Below the pieces are notes generated by a model. It made no database searches and had not been told where the DNA came from. It worked only from the letters and a program-made list of their open reading frames with translations. DNA of 64,000 nucleotides from NCBI RefSeq assembly GCF_018130765.1, contig NZ_JAFCJZ010000010.1, forward strand, positions 1 through 64,000. Reading direction: 5' to 3'. This stretch comes from Bradyrhizobium iriomotense. GTDB lineage: Bacteria > Pseudomonadota > Alphaproteobacteria > Rhizobiales > Xanthobacteraceae. Shown here one piece after another: positions 24,161-32,613 of this stretch (the stretch's first letter is position 1; every line of letters starts with the position of its first letter). Made by a program: the position numbers and the translations under genes.

Positions 24161-25555
24161 ATGACGCCGCCGCGCAAGCTGCACATCAAATCATATGGCT
24201 GCCAGATGAACGTCTACGATGCCCAGCGCATGGTGGACACGCTGGCTCCGGAAGGATTCGTGGAGACGGCGAGCGCCGAGGACGCCGATCTCGTCATCCT
24301 CAACACCTGCCATATCCGCGAGAAGGCCTCCGAAAAGGTCTATTCCGAGCTCGGGCGGCTGCGCGTCGCCAAGGACGAGGCCGCGCGCGGGGGCCGCGCG
24401 ATGCAGATCGCGGTCGCGGGCTGCGTGGCGCAGGCCGAGGGCGAGGAGATCGTGCGCCGGGCGCCGGTCGTCGACGTCGTGGTGGGACCGCAGAGCTATC
24501 ATCATCTGCCGGAGCTCTTGAAGCGCGCCGGCAATGAAGGCCGCGCGATCGAGACCGAATTCCCCGCCGAAGACAAGTTCGGCTTCCTGGCCCAGCCCAA
24601 GCCCGCAGCGATCCGCGCGCGCGGCATTTCCGCTTTCGTCACGGTGCAGGAGGGCTGCGACAAGTTCTGCACCTTCTGCGTCGTGCCCTATACGCGGGGC
24701 TCGGAAGTCTCGCGCCCCGTGGCGAAGATCGTCGACGACGTAAAGCGGCTTGCCGACAACGGCGTGCGCGAGCTCACCTTGATCGGGCAGAACGTCAACG
24801 CCTATCACGGCGAGGGACCGGACGGAAAAACCTGGCCGCTCGGCCGGCTGCTCGAGCATCTGGCGGCGATTCCGGGGATCGCACGGCTGCGCTATTCGAC
24901 CAGCCACCCCCGCGACGTCGATGACAGCCTGATTGCGGCCCATCGCGATCTCGATGCCCTGATGCCGTTCGTGCACCTGCCGGTGCAGTCGGGCTCGGAC
25001 CGGATTCTCGCCGCCATGAACCGGAAACATACCGCCGATGATTATCTCGATGTCATCGACCGTTTCCGTACCGCGCGCCAAGATATTGCTTTTTCATCAG
25101 ATTTTATCGTCGGCTTCCCCGGCGAAAGCGAGCAAGATTTTCTCGCCACTCTCGCGCTTGTCACGCAAATCGGCTACGCTACAGCATATTCGTTCAAATA
25201 CTCCGCCCGGCCGGGAACGCCGGCCGCGGATATGCAGGAGACGGTGTCCCCCGCCGAGATGGACCAGCGATTGGAGCGGCTCCAGGAACTGATCGACAGC
25301 CAGCAATCGGCCTTCAACAAGGCTGCGATTGGCTCAACGGTCGACGTGCTGTTCGAGCGTCCGGCGCGCAAGGACGGCCAGATCGTCGGCCGCACCGCCT
25401 TCCTCCAGCCTGCTCATGTGATGGCCTCGCCCGACATCATCGGACAGATCCTGCCTGTCAGGATCGATAGCCTCGAGCGCTACAGCTTTCTCGGCGAGCT
25501 CGTGACACCGCGCACCGCGCGCGAGCCCGCTTTATCGCAAGCCACTGGAGCCTGA
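24161..25555 (+). CDS. miaB: tRNA-2-methylthio-N6-dimethylallyladenosine synthase MiaB
   Basis: A 464-residue radical-SAM methylthiotransferase that adds the ms2 group to i6A37 in tRNA. The N-terminal UPF0004 domain has its three cluster cysteines in SYGCQMN, LNTCHIRE and VAGCVAQ. The radical-SAM C-x3-C-x2-C is EGCDKFCTFCVVPYTRG. The TRAM domain occupies the C-terminal 65 residues (GSTVDVLFERPARKDGQIVG). ATG 24161 starts the conserved KLHIKSYGCQMN block. It opens the miaB-phoH-ybeY-ybeX-lnt cluster, with phoH starting 4 bases after its stop. Confidence 0.96.
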   Translation: MTPPRKLHIKSYGCQMNVYDAQRMVDTLAPEGFVETASAEDADLVILNTCHIREKASEKVYSELGRLRVAKDEAARGGRAMQIAVAGCVAQAEGEEIVRRAPVVDVVVGPQSYHHLPELLKRAGNEGRAIETEFPAEDKFGFLAQPKPAAIRARGISAFVTVQEGCDKFCTFCVVPYTRGSEVSRPVAKIVDDVKRLADNGVRELTLIGQNVNAYHGEGPDGKTWPLGRLLEHLAAIPGIARLRYSTSHPRDVDDSLIAAHRDLDALMPFVHLPVQSGSDRILAAMNRKHTADDYLDVIDRFRTARQDIAFSSDFIVGFPGESEQDFLATLALVTQIGYATAYSFKYSARPGTPAADMQETVSPAEMDQRLERLQELIDSQQSAFNKAAIGSTVDVLFERPARKDGQIVGRTAFLQPAHVMASPDIIGQILPVRIDSLERYSFLGELVTPRTAREPALSQATGA

Positions 25556-25559
25556 ACCC

Positions 25560-26615
25560 TTGCCAAAAAGCGCATCGGATTCGTCTTCTATCGCTCCCAG
25601 CCGCAAATTTGACCGCGACATGCAAGTTCCGCCCGAGACCCAGGTCGTCATCGATTTCGACGACAACCGCGCCGCTTCCGCCCTGGTCGGCCCTTACGGC
25701 CAGAATCTGGCGCAGATCGAGCGGCGGCTCGGCGTCATCGTCGATTCCAAGGGCAATCACATCACCATCGGCGGCACGCGCGACGGCTGCGATGCCGCGC
25801 GCCGCGTGCTGGAAGCGCTCTACGCGCAAGCCGTGAAGGGACAGGATCTCGACCAGGGCGAAGTCGAGGGCGCGATCCGCGCCGTGATCGCGCAGGGCTC
25901 GCTGTTCGAGTTCGATGCCAAGTCGGCCAAGTCGACCTTCGACAGCATCAACCTGCGCAAGCGGCCGGTGCGCGCGCGCACCGCCGCGCAGGACTCCTAC
26001 ATCCGCGCGCTGAAGCGCCACGAGCTGGTGTTCGGCATCGGCCCCGCCGGCACCGGCAAGACCTGGCTCGCGGTTGCGCATGCCGCGCAGCTGTTCGAGC
26101 GCAAGGAGGTCGACAAGATCATCCTGTCGCGTCCGGCCGTGGAAGCCGGCGAGCGCCTCGGCTTCCTGCCCGGCGATCTCCGCGAGAAGGTCGATCCTTA
26201 TCTCCGCCCGATCTACGACGCGCTCTACGACCTCATGGACGCGCGCATCGTCGAGCGCGCGCTGCAGACCGGCGAGATCGAGATCGCGCCGCTCGCCTTC
26301 ATGCGCGGCCGCACCCTCACCAATGCCGCCATCATCCTGGACGAGGCGCAGAACACCACGTCGATGCAGATGAAGATGTTCCTGACCCGTCTCGGCGAGA
26401 ACAGCCGCATGATCGTGACGGGCGACCCCTCGCAGATCGACTTGCCGAACGGCCAGACCTCGGGTCTTGCCGAGGCAACGCGCCTGTTGAGCGGCGTCGA
26501 AGGCATTGCCCAAGTTCATTTCAAAGCCGAGGACGTGATCCGCCACGAGCTCGTGGCGCGGATCGTCGCCGCCTATGAAGGTTCGCCGCAGCGGCCGGCC
26601 GCCGATAAATCCTGA
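25560..26615 (+). CDS. phoH: PhoH-like ATPase (YbeZ)
   Basis: A 351-residue P-loop ATPase. The start is TTG 25560, 4 bases after the miaB stop; ATG 25620 (MQVPPETQ) is the alternative. An N-terminal KH-like region (VGPYGQNLAQIERRLGVIVD) precedes Walker A GPAGTGKTWLA near residue 161 and Walker B IILDEAQNTT. PhoH/YbeZ pairs functionally with YbeY in rRNA and RNA quality control, and here its gene lies 81 bases upstream of ybeY as in many bacteria. Cytoplasmic. Confidence 0.94.
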   Translation: MPKSASDSSSIAPSRKFDRDMQVPPETQVVIDFDDNRAASALVGPYGQNLAQIERRLGVIVDSKGNHITIGGTRDGCDAARRVLEALYAQAVKGQDLDQGEVEGAIRAVIAQGSLFEFDAKSAKSTFDSINLRKRPVRARTAAQDSYIRALKRHELVFGIGPAGTGKTWLAVAHAAQLFERKEVDKIILSRPAVEAGERLGFLPGDLREKVDPYLRPIYDALYDLMDARIVERALQTGEIEIAPLAFMRGRTLTNAAIILDEAQNTTSMQMKMFLTRLGENSRMIVTGDPSQIDLPNGQTSGLAEATRLLSGVEGIAQVHFKAEDVIRHELVARIVAAYEGSPQRPAADKS

Positions 26616-26696
26616 CGGGACAACAGCCGGACCAGACGGGCGCGGACGCAGCGCTCTTCGTTCCGAACAAAGACAATGTCACATCCGAACCTTCCC

Positions 26697-27185
26697 ATGA
26701 CCGAGGTCCTCGTCGTTGCCGATTGCTGGCAGCGCGAGCCCGATTCCGAAGCCGTGATCCAGCGCGCGGTCGCCGCCGCCGCCGAGAGCGTCGACGAAGA
26801 TGTTGCCGACGCGGAAGTGGCGGTGATGCTGACCGATGATGCCGGCATCCGCACCCTCAACAGCAACTGGCGCGGCATCGACAAGCCGACCAACGTGCTG
26901 TCGTTTCCGGCGCTCCAGCCGGAAGGCGAACGGAAGGAAGGCGATGCGCCGCGCATGCTCGGCGACATCGCGATCGCCTACGAGACGATGCGGCGCGAGG
27001 CGGACGAGGAACACAAGCCGTTCGACCATCATTTGAGCCATCTCGCCGTGCACGGCTTCCTGCACCTGATCGGCTACGATCACGAGAACGACGACGACGC
27101 CGAGGAGATGGAAGCGCTGGAAACTGAGATCCTCGCCCATCTCGGCATCCCCGATCCCTATGCCGACCGCCCGGGGACGCACTGA
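26697..27185 (+). CDS. ybeY: Endoribonuclease YbeY (rRNA maturation factor)
   Basis: A 162-residue protein from ATG 26697 (MTEVLVVADCWQREPDSEAV); ATG 26676 is also in frame and cannot be excluded. The zinc site is the conserved HGFLHLIGYDH motif, and NVLSFP lies in the conserved substrate groove block. It functions in 16S rRNA 3' end maturation and 70S quality control. Its stop at 27185 is followed one base later by the ybeX start, so translation is closely coupled. Confidence 0.95.
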   Translation: MTEVLVVADCWQREPDSEAVIQRAVAAAAESVDEDVADAEVAVMLTDDAGIRTLNSNWRGIDKPTNVLSFPALQPEGERKEGDAPRMLGDIAIAYETMRREADEEHKPFDHHLSHLAVHGFLHLIGYDHENDDDAEEMEALETEILAHLGIPDPYADRPGTH

Positions 27186-27186
27186 G

Positions 27187-28305
27187 ATGCCCGACTCCGA
27201 GCCTACCCACGACAATCCCCGCAACACGCCCAACCTGCCGGCCGTGGTGACATCAGGCGAGGTGCTGCGCCCGACCGCGGAAAGCTGGTTGCTGCGCGCC
27301 ATCCGCACGCTGTTCGGCTGGAAGGCGGGATCGGTGCGCGACGATCTCCAGGTCGTGCTCGACGCCACGACGCCCGACGACACCGGCTTCTCCGCCGTCG
27401 AGCGCACCATGCTGCGCAACATCCTCGGCCTGCACGAGCGCCGCATCGCCGACGTCATGGTGCATCGCGCCGACATCATCGCGGTGAAGCGCGACATACC
27501 GCTCGGCGAATTGATGGACCGCTTCGAGAGCGCCGGCCATTCCCGCCTCGTCGTTTACAACGAGACGCTCGACGATCCCGTCGGCATCGTTCACATCCGC
27601 GACCTGCTCGCCTTCATGACCGCGCGGGCGCGCGTGTCGGAGGCTACCAAGACCAAGCGCAAGAAACCGCTGCCGGCCGGCCTCGATCTGCGCGCGGTCG
27701 ATCTCGCAATGCCACTCGAGGACGCGCGCATCATTCGCAAGCTGCTCTACGTGCCGCCGTCGATGCGGGCGATCGACCTGCTCGCGCAGATGCAGGCGAC
27801 GCGCATCCACCTCGCGCTGGTCGTCGACGAATATGGCGGCAGCGACGGACTGGTCTCGATCGAGGACATCGTCGAGCAGATCGTTGGCGAAATCGACGAC
27901 GAGCACGACAGCGACGAGCCGCCCTCGATCGTGCGACTGCCGGACAACGCCTTCGTCGCCGATGCCCGCGCCAGCCTCGACGACGTCCGCACCGTGATCG
28001 GCGCGGACTTCGTCACTGGCGAGGCCGGTGAGGAGGTCGAGACGCTCGGCGGCTATCTCGTCAGCTTCGTCGGACGCCTGCCGGTGCGCGGCGAGGTGAT
28101 TTCGGGTCCCGGCAATTACGAGGTCGAGGTGCTCGATGCCGATCCGCGCCGCGTCAAGCGGCTGCGCATCTCGGCGCGGAAGGAACGCCCCGCCCCGCGC
28201 ACCCAGCGCGAGAGCCGGCGCCGCGAGGCCGCACCGGACAGCAGCCCGCCGCCGGCCAGTGACACGCCGCCCCCGCCGCCGAGCGACGGGACCGGCCCGC
28301 AGTGA
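27187..28305 (+). CDS. ybeX: CBS/CorC-domain protein (YbeX/CorC type)
   Basis: A 372-residue soluble protein from ATG 27187 (MPDSEPTHDNPRNTPN), annotated in many genomes as hemolysin-like. A tandem CBS pair (residues about 75-215; DVMVHRADIIAVKRD starts it, LLAQMQATRIHLALVVDEYG ends it) is followed by the CorC/HlyC domain (VGEIDDEHDS ... GEVISGPGNYEVEVLDADPRR). The N-terminal DUF21 membrane domain of larger relatives is missing, as in E. coli YbeX. The last 50 residues are a Pro/Arg-rich tail. It is linked to Mg/Co homeostasis and ribosome function. Its stop overlaps the lnt start. Confidence 0.9.
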   Translation: MPDSEPTHDNPRNTPNLPAVVTSGEVLRPTAESWLLRAIRTLFGWKAGSVRDDLQVVLDATTPDDTGFSAVERTMLRNILGLHERRIADVMVHRADIIAVKRDIPLGELMDRFESAGHSRLVVYNETLDDPVGIVHIRDLLAFMTARARVSEATKTKRKKPLPAGLDLRAVDLAMPLEDARIIRKLLYVPPSMRAIDLLAQMQATRIHLALVVDEYGGSDGLVSIEDIVEQIVGEIDDEHDSDEPPSIVRLPDNAFVADARASLDDVRTVIGADFVTGEAGEEVETLGGYLVSFVGRLPVRGEVISGPGNYEVEVLDADPRRVKRLRISARKERPAPRTQRESRRREAAPDSSPPPASDTPPPPPSDGTGPQ

Positions 28306-29915
28306 GCGCATTGCAGCGACTTCGTCAGATCGCGCTTGCCGTCATCCTCGCCTGGGGATGGAAGCGCGCCGTCATCGCCATGGCAGCCGGCGCGCTGTCG
28401 GTGCTGGCGCTGGCGCCATTCAATTTCTTTCCAGTGCTGTTCATCACCTTTCCAGTGCTGGTCTGGCTGATCGACGGCACCGGCGCCGGGCGATATGGCG
28501 GCGTCCCCGCCGCGGCGCTGACCGGCTACTGGTTCGGGCTCGGCTATTTCGTCCCCGGCCTCTACTGGATCGGCTACGCCTTCTTCGTCGAGGCCGACAT
28601 CTTCGCCTGGCTGACGCCGTTCGCCGTGCTGGGCCTGCCGGCCTATCTTGCCATCTTCACGGCAATCGGCTTTGCGCTGGCGCGCCTGCTCTGGACCAAG
28701 AACGCCACGCGCGTGCTTGCGCTCGCGGCAAGCCTCACCATCGCCGAATGGCTGCGCGGTCATGCGCTGACCGGCTTTCCCTGGAACGCATTCGGCTATG
28801 CGCTGTCCGAGCCGCTGCCGCTGGCGCAGACCGCCTCGCTGATCGGCCTGTGGGGCATGACGTTCCTCACGGTTGCGATCTTTGCGAGCCCCGCGGCGCT
28901 GATCGACCGCACGCCCGATCGCAGCATAGCGTGGCGCGCAACGGCCGCGGCAATCGCGCTTCTGATTGTCATGAGCATCTTCGGCGCGATCCGCCTGTCG
29001 CTGCATCCGACCACGATGGTCGCTGGCGCCAAGCTGCGCCTGATGCAACCGAACCTGCAGCAGGACGCGAAGTTCAACTACGCCGCCAAGGCGGAGGTGA
29101 TGAAGAAATACCTCGCGCTGTCGGACCGTGCCTCCGGGCCGCAATCGACCGGCGTGCGCGATGCCACCATCCTGATCTGGCCGGAATCCGCCTTCCCGTT
29201 CTTCCTGACTCGCGAAGCCGACGCGATGGCGCAAATCGCCGATCTGTTGCCGAAGGGCACGGTGCTGATCACGGGTTCGGTACGCGCACCCGACCTGCCG
29301 CGGGGAACGCCGATCACGCGCGCCTACAATTCGATCTACGTGATCGATCACGACGGCAGCGTGCTTTCGGTCTACGACAAGCTGCACCTCGTGCCGTTCG
29401 GCGAGTTTCTTCCCTATCAGGAGCTGATGGAGAAGCTCGGTTTCGAGCAGCTGACGCGTGTGCGCGGCGGCTTCATCGCCGGCAGCGTGCGGCATGCGCT
29501 GCCGATCGCCGGCGCGCCGCCTGCGCTGCCTCTGATCTGCTATGAGGCCATCTTTCCCGGTGAGGTGGCAGGACGCAACGAACGTCCGGGCTGGATCGTG
29601 AACCTCACCAATGACGGCTGGTTCGGCATCTCGACCGGTCCCTATCAGCATCTGGAGCAGGCACGCATGCGCGCGATCGAGCTCGGATTGCCGCTGGTGC
29701 GCTCCGCCAATACCGGCATCTCGGCGGTGATCGATCCGGTCGGACGCACCGTCGCCAGCCTCGGTCTCGGCATCGAAGGCATTTTGGATGCAAACCTGCC
29801 CGCCGCACTGCCGCCGACCGTCTACGCGCAGCTGGGCGATGTGCCCGCAGCCATGCTCGTCGCGCTCGGCGTGATCCTCGCGGTCCGCCGACGTGTTGCC
29901 AAACGGCACCCCTGA
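28302..29915 (+). CDS. lnt: Apolipoprotein N-acyltransferase
   Basis: A 537-residue inner-membrane enzyme adding the third acyl chain to lipoproteins. GTG 28302 overlaps the ybeX stop by 3 bases. About seven transmembrane segments fill residues 10-230, then the nitrilase-like periplasmic domain with catalytic E295 (WPESAFPFF), K360 (VYDKLHLVPFGEFLP) and C413 (LICYEAIFPGE). A terminal transmembrane segment is near residues 510-530. All three catalytic residues are present and the order ybeZ-ybeY-ybeX-lnt is as in E. coli. Confidence 0.96.
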   Translation: MSALQRLRQIALAVILAWGWKRAVIAMAAGALSVLALAPFNFFPVLFITFPVLVWLIDGTGAGRYGGVPAAALTGYWFGLGYFVPGLYWIGYAFFVEADIFAWLTPFAVLGLPAYLAIFTAIGFALARLLWTKNATRVLALAASLTIAEWLRGHALTGFPWNAFGYALSEPLPLAQTASLIGLWGMTFLTVAIFASPAALIDRTPDRSIAWRATAAAIALLIVMSIFGAIRLSLHPTTMVAGAKLRLMQPNLQQDAKFNYAAKAEVMKKYLALSDRASGPQSTGVRDATILIWPESAFPFFLTREADAMAQIADLLPKGTVLITGSVRAPDLPRGTPITRAYNSIYVIDHDGSVLSVYDKLHLVPFGEFLPYQELMEKLGFEQLTRVRGGFIAGSVRHALPIAGAPPALPLICYEAIFPGEVAGRNERPGWIVNLTNDGWFGISTGPYQHLEQARMRAIELGLPLVRSANTGISAVIDPVGRTVASLGLGIEGILDANLPAALPPTVYAQLGDVPAAMLVALGVILAVRRRVAKRHP

Positions 29916-29952
29916 TCGCGCCGCAGCCAGCGAGGCGGCCGGAATCCTTTGA

Positions 29953-29972
29953 CAACCGTAGTCCCACGGTTG
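29953..29972. promoter_or_regulatory. Inverted repeat in the promoter region of the XRE regulator
   Basis: CAACCGT-AGTCCC-ACGGTTG has perfect 7-base arms. TTGACA boxes overlap both ends (29949-29954 and 29970-29975). It lies about 165 bases before the regulator start and 38 after the lnt stop. It could be an operator or a short lnt terminator stem, but there is no T-tract. Confidence 0.4.
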
Positions 29973-30135
29973 ACAGATTGCAGGCGGGTTCCTCATTCTG
30001 CACCCGCTGCGAAAGACAGTGGGCGTTGCTAAATTTCTCCGCAATGTTTCCCAATAACAGGGTCTGATTTTTCGTTGCTGGCACCTGAGGCATTCCGGTC
30101 GATTGCGCTGAAGGTGGTGTTTGGAGGCTGAGGAA

Positions 30136-30549
30136 ATGTCGAAAGCGCCCAACCCTGTTGACAAATATGTCGGCAGCCGCGTGCGTATGCGCCGCATCAT
30201 GTTGGGCATGAGCCAGGAAAAGCTCGGTGAAGCTTTGGGCCTGACGTTCCAGCAGATCCAGAAATACGAGAAGGGCACCAACAGGGTCGGCGCGAGCCGC
30301 ATCCAGCAAATTGCCGAGATTCTCCAGGTGCCGGTGTCGTTCCTGTTCGAGGGTGGTCCGAGCGGCGTGGCCGGCCCGGACGGCTTTGCTGAAGGCGCTT
30401 CGCCCTCCTATGTTTCGGACTTCCTCGCGACCTCCGAAGGTCTCGCTCTGACCAAGGCGTTCACCCGAATCACCGATTCGAAGATGCGCCGCTCGATCGT
30501 CGATCTCGTCGAGCAGATCGCGGCCCGCGAAGGCCCCGACAAGCGCTGA
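30136..30549 (+). CDS. praR: XRE-family regulator of the PraR/PhrR group
   Basis: A 137-residue protein from ATG 30136 (MSKAPNPVDKYVGSRVRMRR), with GAGG just upstream; an in-frame TTG at 30121 is less likely. The HTH_3 domain spans residues 14-68 (MLGMSQEKLGEALGLTFQQI then QKYEKGTNRVGASRIQQIAE). The C-terminal part (FLATSEGLALTKAFTRI ... LVEQIAAREGPDK) is typical of this alphaproteobacterial group. In Azorhizobium PraR represses R-body genes, and in Rhizobium it controls attachment genes. Its position just after lnt matches phrR of Sinorhizobium. The target set here is inferred. Confidence 0.85.
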   Translation: MSKAPNPVDKYVGSRVRMRRIMLGMSQEKLGEALGLTFQQIQKYEKGTNRVGASRIQQIAEILQVPVSFLFEGGPSGVAGPDGFAEGASPSYVSDFLATSEGLALTKAFTRITDSKMRRSIVDLVEQIAAREGPDKR

Positions 30550-30662
30550 CGCCAGCGCAATCCGATTTGAGGCTGCGCCAAATCTGGCCTATGTCGTCAT
30601 TTGCGGCCGCGCGTTGACGCGCTTCCTCCCGAATGATGCGATTCAAAGGCATAGATGCGCCC

Positions 30663-31790
30663 ATGACGAACTCCAACTGGTTCGATACCCAAACTATTCT
30701 CGATGGCATCCGGCGCTGGGTGGAGATCGAGACGCCGACGGAGGCGCCTGAGCAGGTCAACAAACTCGTGTCGCTGGTCGCGGATCAACACCGCGATCTG
30801 CCCGTCACGCTCGAGCGGGTCGCCGGCGTTGACGGCTGCGGCGATCATCTTCTGGCCCGCTCGACCTGGGGGCAGGAGCAGCCGGGCATCCTAGTGCTGA
30901 GTCACCTCGACACCGTGCACCCCCTCGGCTTCATCGAGCGCCTGCCGTTCAAGGTCGAGGGCGACAGCGCGTTCGGTCCCGGCATCTACGACATGAAGGG
31001 TGGCGCCTACATCGCCCATCACGCCTTTGCCGCGCTCTGCGCCGACGGCACGCGTTCGCCGCTCGGCATCACCCACATGTTCACTTCCGACGAGGAGATC
31101 GGCAGCCCCACCTCGCGCGCGCTGATCGAGCAGGAAGGACGCAAGGCCAAATACGTGCTGGTGACGGAGCCGGCGCGCGACGGCGGCAAGATCGTCACCG
31201 GACGCAAGGGTGTCGGACGCTTCGAGGTGTTCATCAAGGGCGTGCCGGCGCATGCCGGCTCGCGGCCCGAAGACGGCCGCAGCGCCATCCGCGAGCTCGC
31301 CAACATCATCCACGCGCTGGAGGGAATGAACGACCTGAAGCGCGGCGTCACCGTCAATGTCGGCGTGGTGCGCGGCGGCACGCGCCCCAACGTGACGCCG
31401 GAAGAGGCCTATGCCGAAATCGACCTGCGCGTTCCGAGCTTCACCGACGCGGACGAATTCGTCGGCAAGATCCTCGGGCTGACATCGAAGACGGACGGTG
31501 TCACCGTCACGGTCACGGGCGAGCTCAATCGTCCTCCTTACGAGAAGGGCAATGCGGGCGCCTCGCTCTACGAGCACGCCAAGGCGCTCGCCTCGGAGAT
31601 CGGCTTCGAGCTGATCGACACCCACACCGGCGGCGGCTCGGACGGCAATTTCACGGCGGCACATACCGGCACGCTTGACGGGCTCGGCGTCGACGGCAAG
31701 GGCGCGCACACCCATTATGAGCAGCTCTACATCTCGTCGCTCGAACCGCGCGCGCGGCTGCTCTATCGCCTGTATCAGACGCTGCGATGA
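30663..31790 (+). CDS. M20-family metallopeptidase (glutamate carboxypeptidase-like)
   Basis: A 375-residue M20 peptidase; ATG 30663 (MTNSNWFDTQTILDGIRRW) is chosen over ATG 30633. Metal and catalytic motifs: LSHLDTVHP (His and catalytic Asp), GIYDMKGG (bridging Asp), TSDEEIGS (Glu pair), TEPARDG, and the C-terminal His in HTHYEQLY. A dimerisation domain lies at about residues 180-290 (GVPAHAGSRPEDGRSA). It resembles carboxypeptidase G2-like enzymes that cleave C-terminal Glu; the substrate is not certain. Its stop overlaps the trmB ATG. In many rhizobia metK occupies this place between the XRE gene and trmB. Confidence 0.88.
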   Translation: MTNSNWFDTQTILDGIRRWVEIETPTEAPEQVNKLVSLVADQHRDLPVTLERVAGVDGCGDHLLARSTWGQEQPGILVLSHLDTVHPLGFIERLPFKVEGDSAFGPGIYDMKGGAYIAHHAFAALCADGTRSPLGITHMFTSDEEIGSPTSRALIEQEGRKAKYVLVTEPARDGGKIVTGRKGVGRFEVFIKGVPAHAGSRPEDGRSAIRELANIIHALEGMNDLKRGVTVNVGVVRGGTRPNVTPEEAYAEIDLRVPSFTDADEFVGKILGLTSKTDGVTVTVTGELNRPPYEKGNAGASLYEHAKALASEIGFELIDTHTGGGSDGNFTAAHTGTLDGLGVDGKGAHTHYEQLYISSLEPRARLLYRLYQTLR

Positions 31791-32497
31791 GCGAGCGCAA
31801 GTCAGACCCCGATCGCGACGACAGCGAGCGCGCCTTCTTCGGGCGCCGCAAGGGCCACAAGCTCAGGCAGCACCAGGCCGAGCTGATCGACCATCTGCTG
31901 CCGCATCTTGCGCTCGACATCGATCGCGAGGCGCCGGCGGATGCGCGCGAGATCTTCGATCCCGCGGCCGATGACGTGCGGCTCGAGATCGGCTTCGGCG
32001 GCGGCGAACATCTCGCAGCCGAGGCGCAGAATTTCGCCACGACCGGCTTCATCGGCTGCGAACCCTACGTCAACGGCATGGCGAAGATTCTCGCGCAGAT
32101 CGAGGCCGCGAACATCGCCAACATCCGCCTGTTCGCCGGCGATGCCGCCGAGCTGCTGGCCTGGCTGCCGAAGGCCTCGCTGTCGCGGATCGACCTGATC
32201 CATCCGGATCCCTGGCCGAAGCGGCGGCACTGGAAGCGGCGCTTCGTCCAGGACAGGACGATCGCCGCTATGGCGCGCGTGCTCAAGCCGAACGGCGAAT
32301 TCCGCTTCGTCTGCGACATCGACGATTACTGCGCCTGGACGCTGTCGCATCTTGCGCGCTCGCCGGATTTCAAATGGCTCGCGGAGCGCGCCGACGATTT
32401 CCGGCAACCATGGGCCGGCTACACCATGACGCGCTACGGCCGGAAGGCGGCACGCGAAGGCCGCAAGGCGGCTTATTTGCGGTTCAGAAGAAACTGA
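31787..32497 (+). CDS. trmB: tRNA (guanine-N7-)-methyltransferase
   Basis: A 236-residue class I SAM methyltransferase forming m7G46 in tRNA. ATG 31787 overlaps the preceding TGA (ATGA). SAM motif I is RLEIGFGGGEHLAAEA; IDLIHPDPWPKRRHWKRRFV is the diagnostic TrmB signature near residues 135-155. The first 45 residues are highly charged and conserved in alphaproteobacteria (FFGRRKGHKLR). It is translationally coupled to the M20 peptidase. Confidence 0.95.
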   Translation: MSERKSDPDRDDSERAFFGRRKGHKLRQHQAELIDHLLPHLALDIDREAPADAREIFDPAADDVRLEIGFGGGEHLAAEAQNFATTGFIGCEPYVNGMAKILAQIEAANIANIRLFAGDAAELLAWLPKASLSRIDLIHPDPWPKRRHWKRRFVQDRTIAAMARVLKPNGEFRFVCDIDDYCAWTLSHLARSPDFKWLAERADDFRQPWAGYTMTRYGRKAAREGRKAAYLRFRRN

Positions 32498-32499
32498 TT

Positions 32500-32600
32500 G
32501 TCGTTCCGGGGCGATGCGCAGCATCGAACCCGGAACCTCGAGGTTCTCACGTGCGCAATTGCGCACCATAGTTCGCGCTTTCGCGCGCCCCGGGAATGAC
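32500..32600. repeat. Family C palindromic repeat, copy 2
   Basis: GTCGTTCCGGGGC...GCCCCGGGAATGAC outer arms enclose GTGCGCAATTGCGCAC and other short palindromes. It lies between the convergent trmB and DUF2336 genes and may help terminate both. Confidence 0.7.
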
Positions 32601-32613
32601 AGACGAGAGGATT

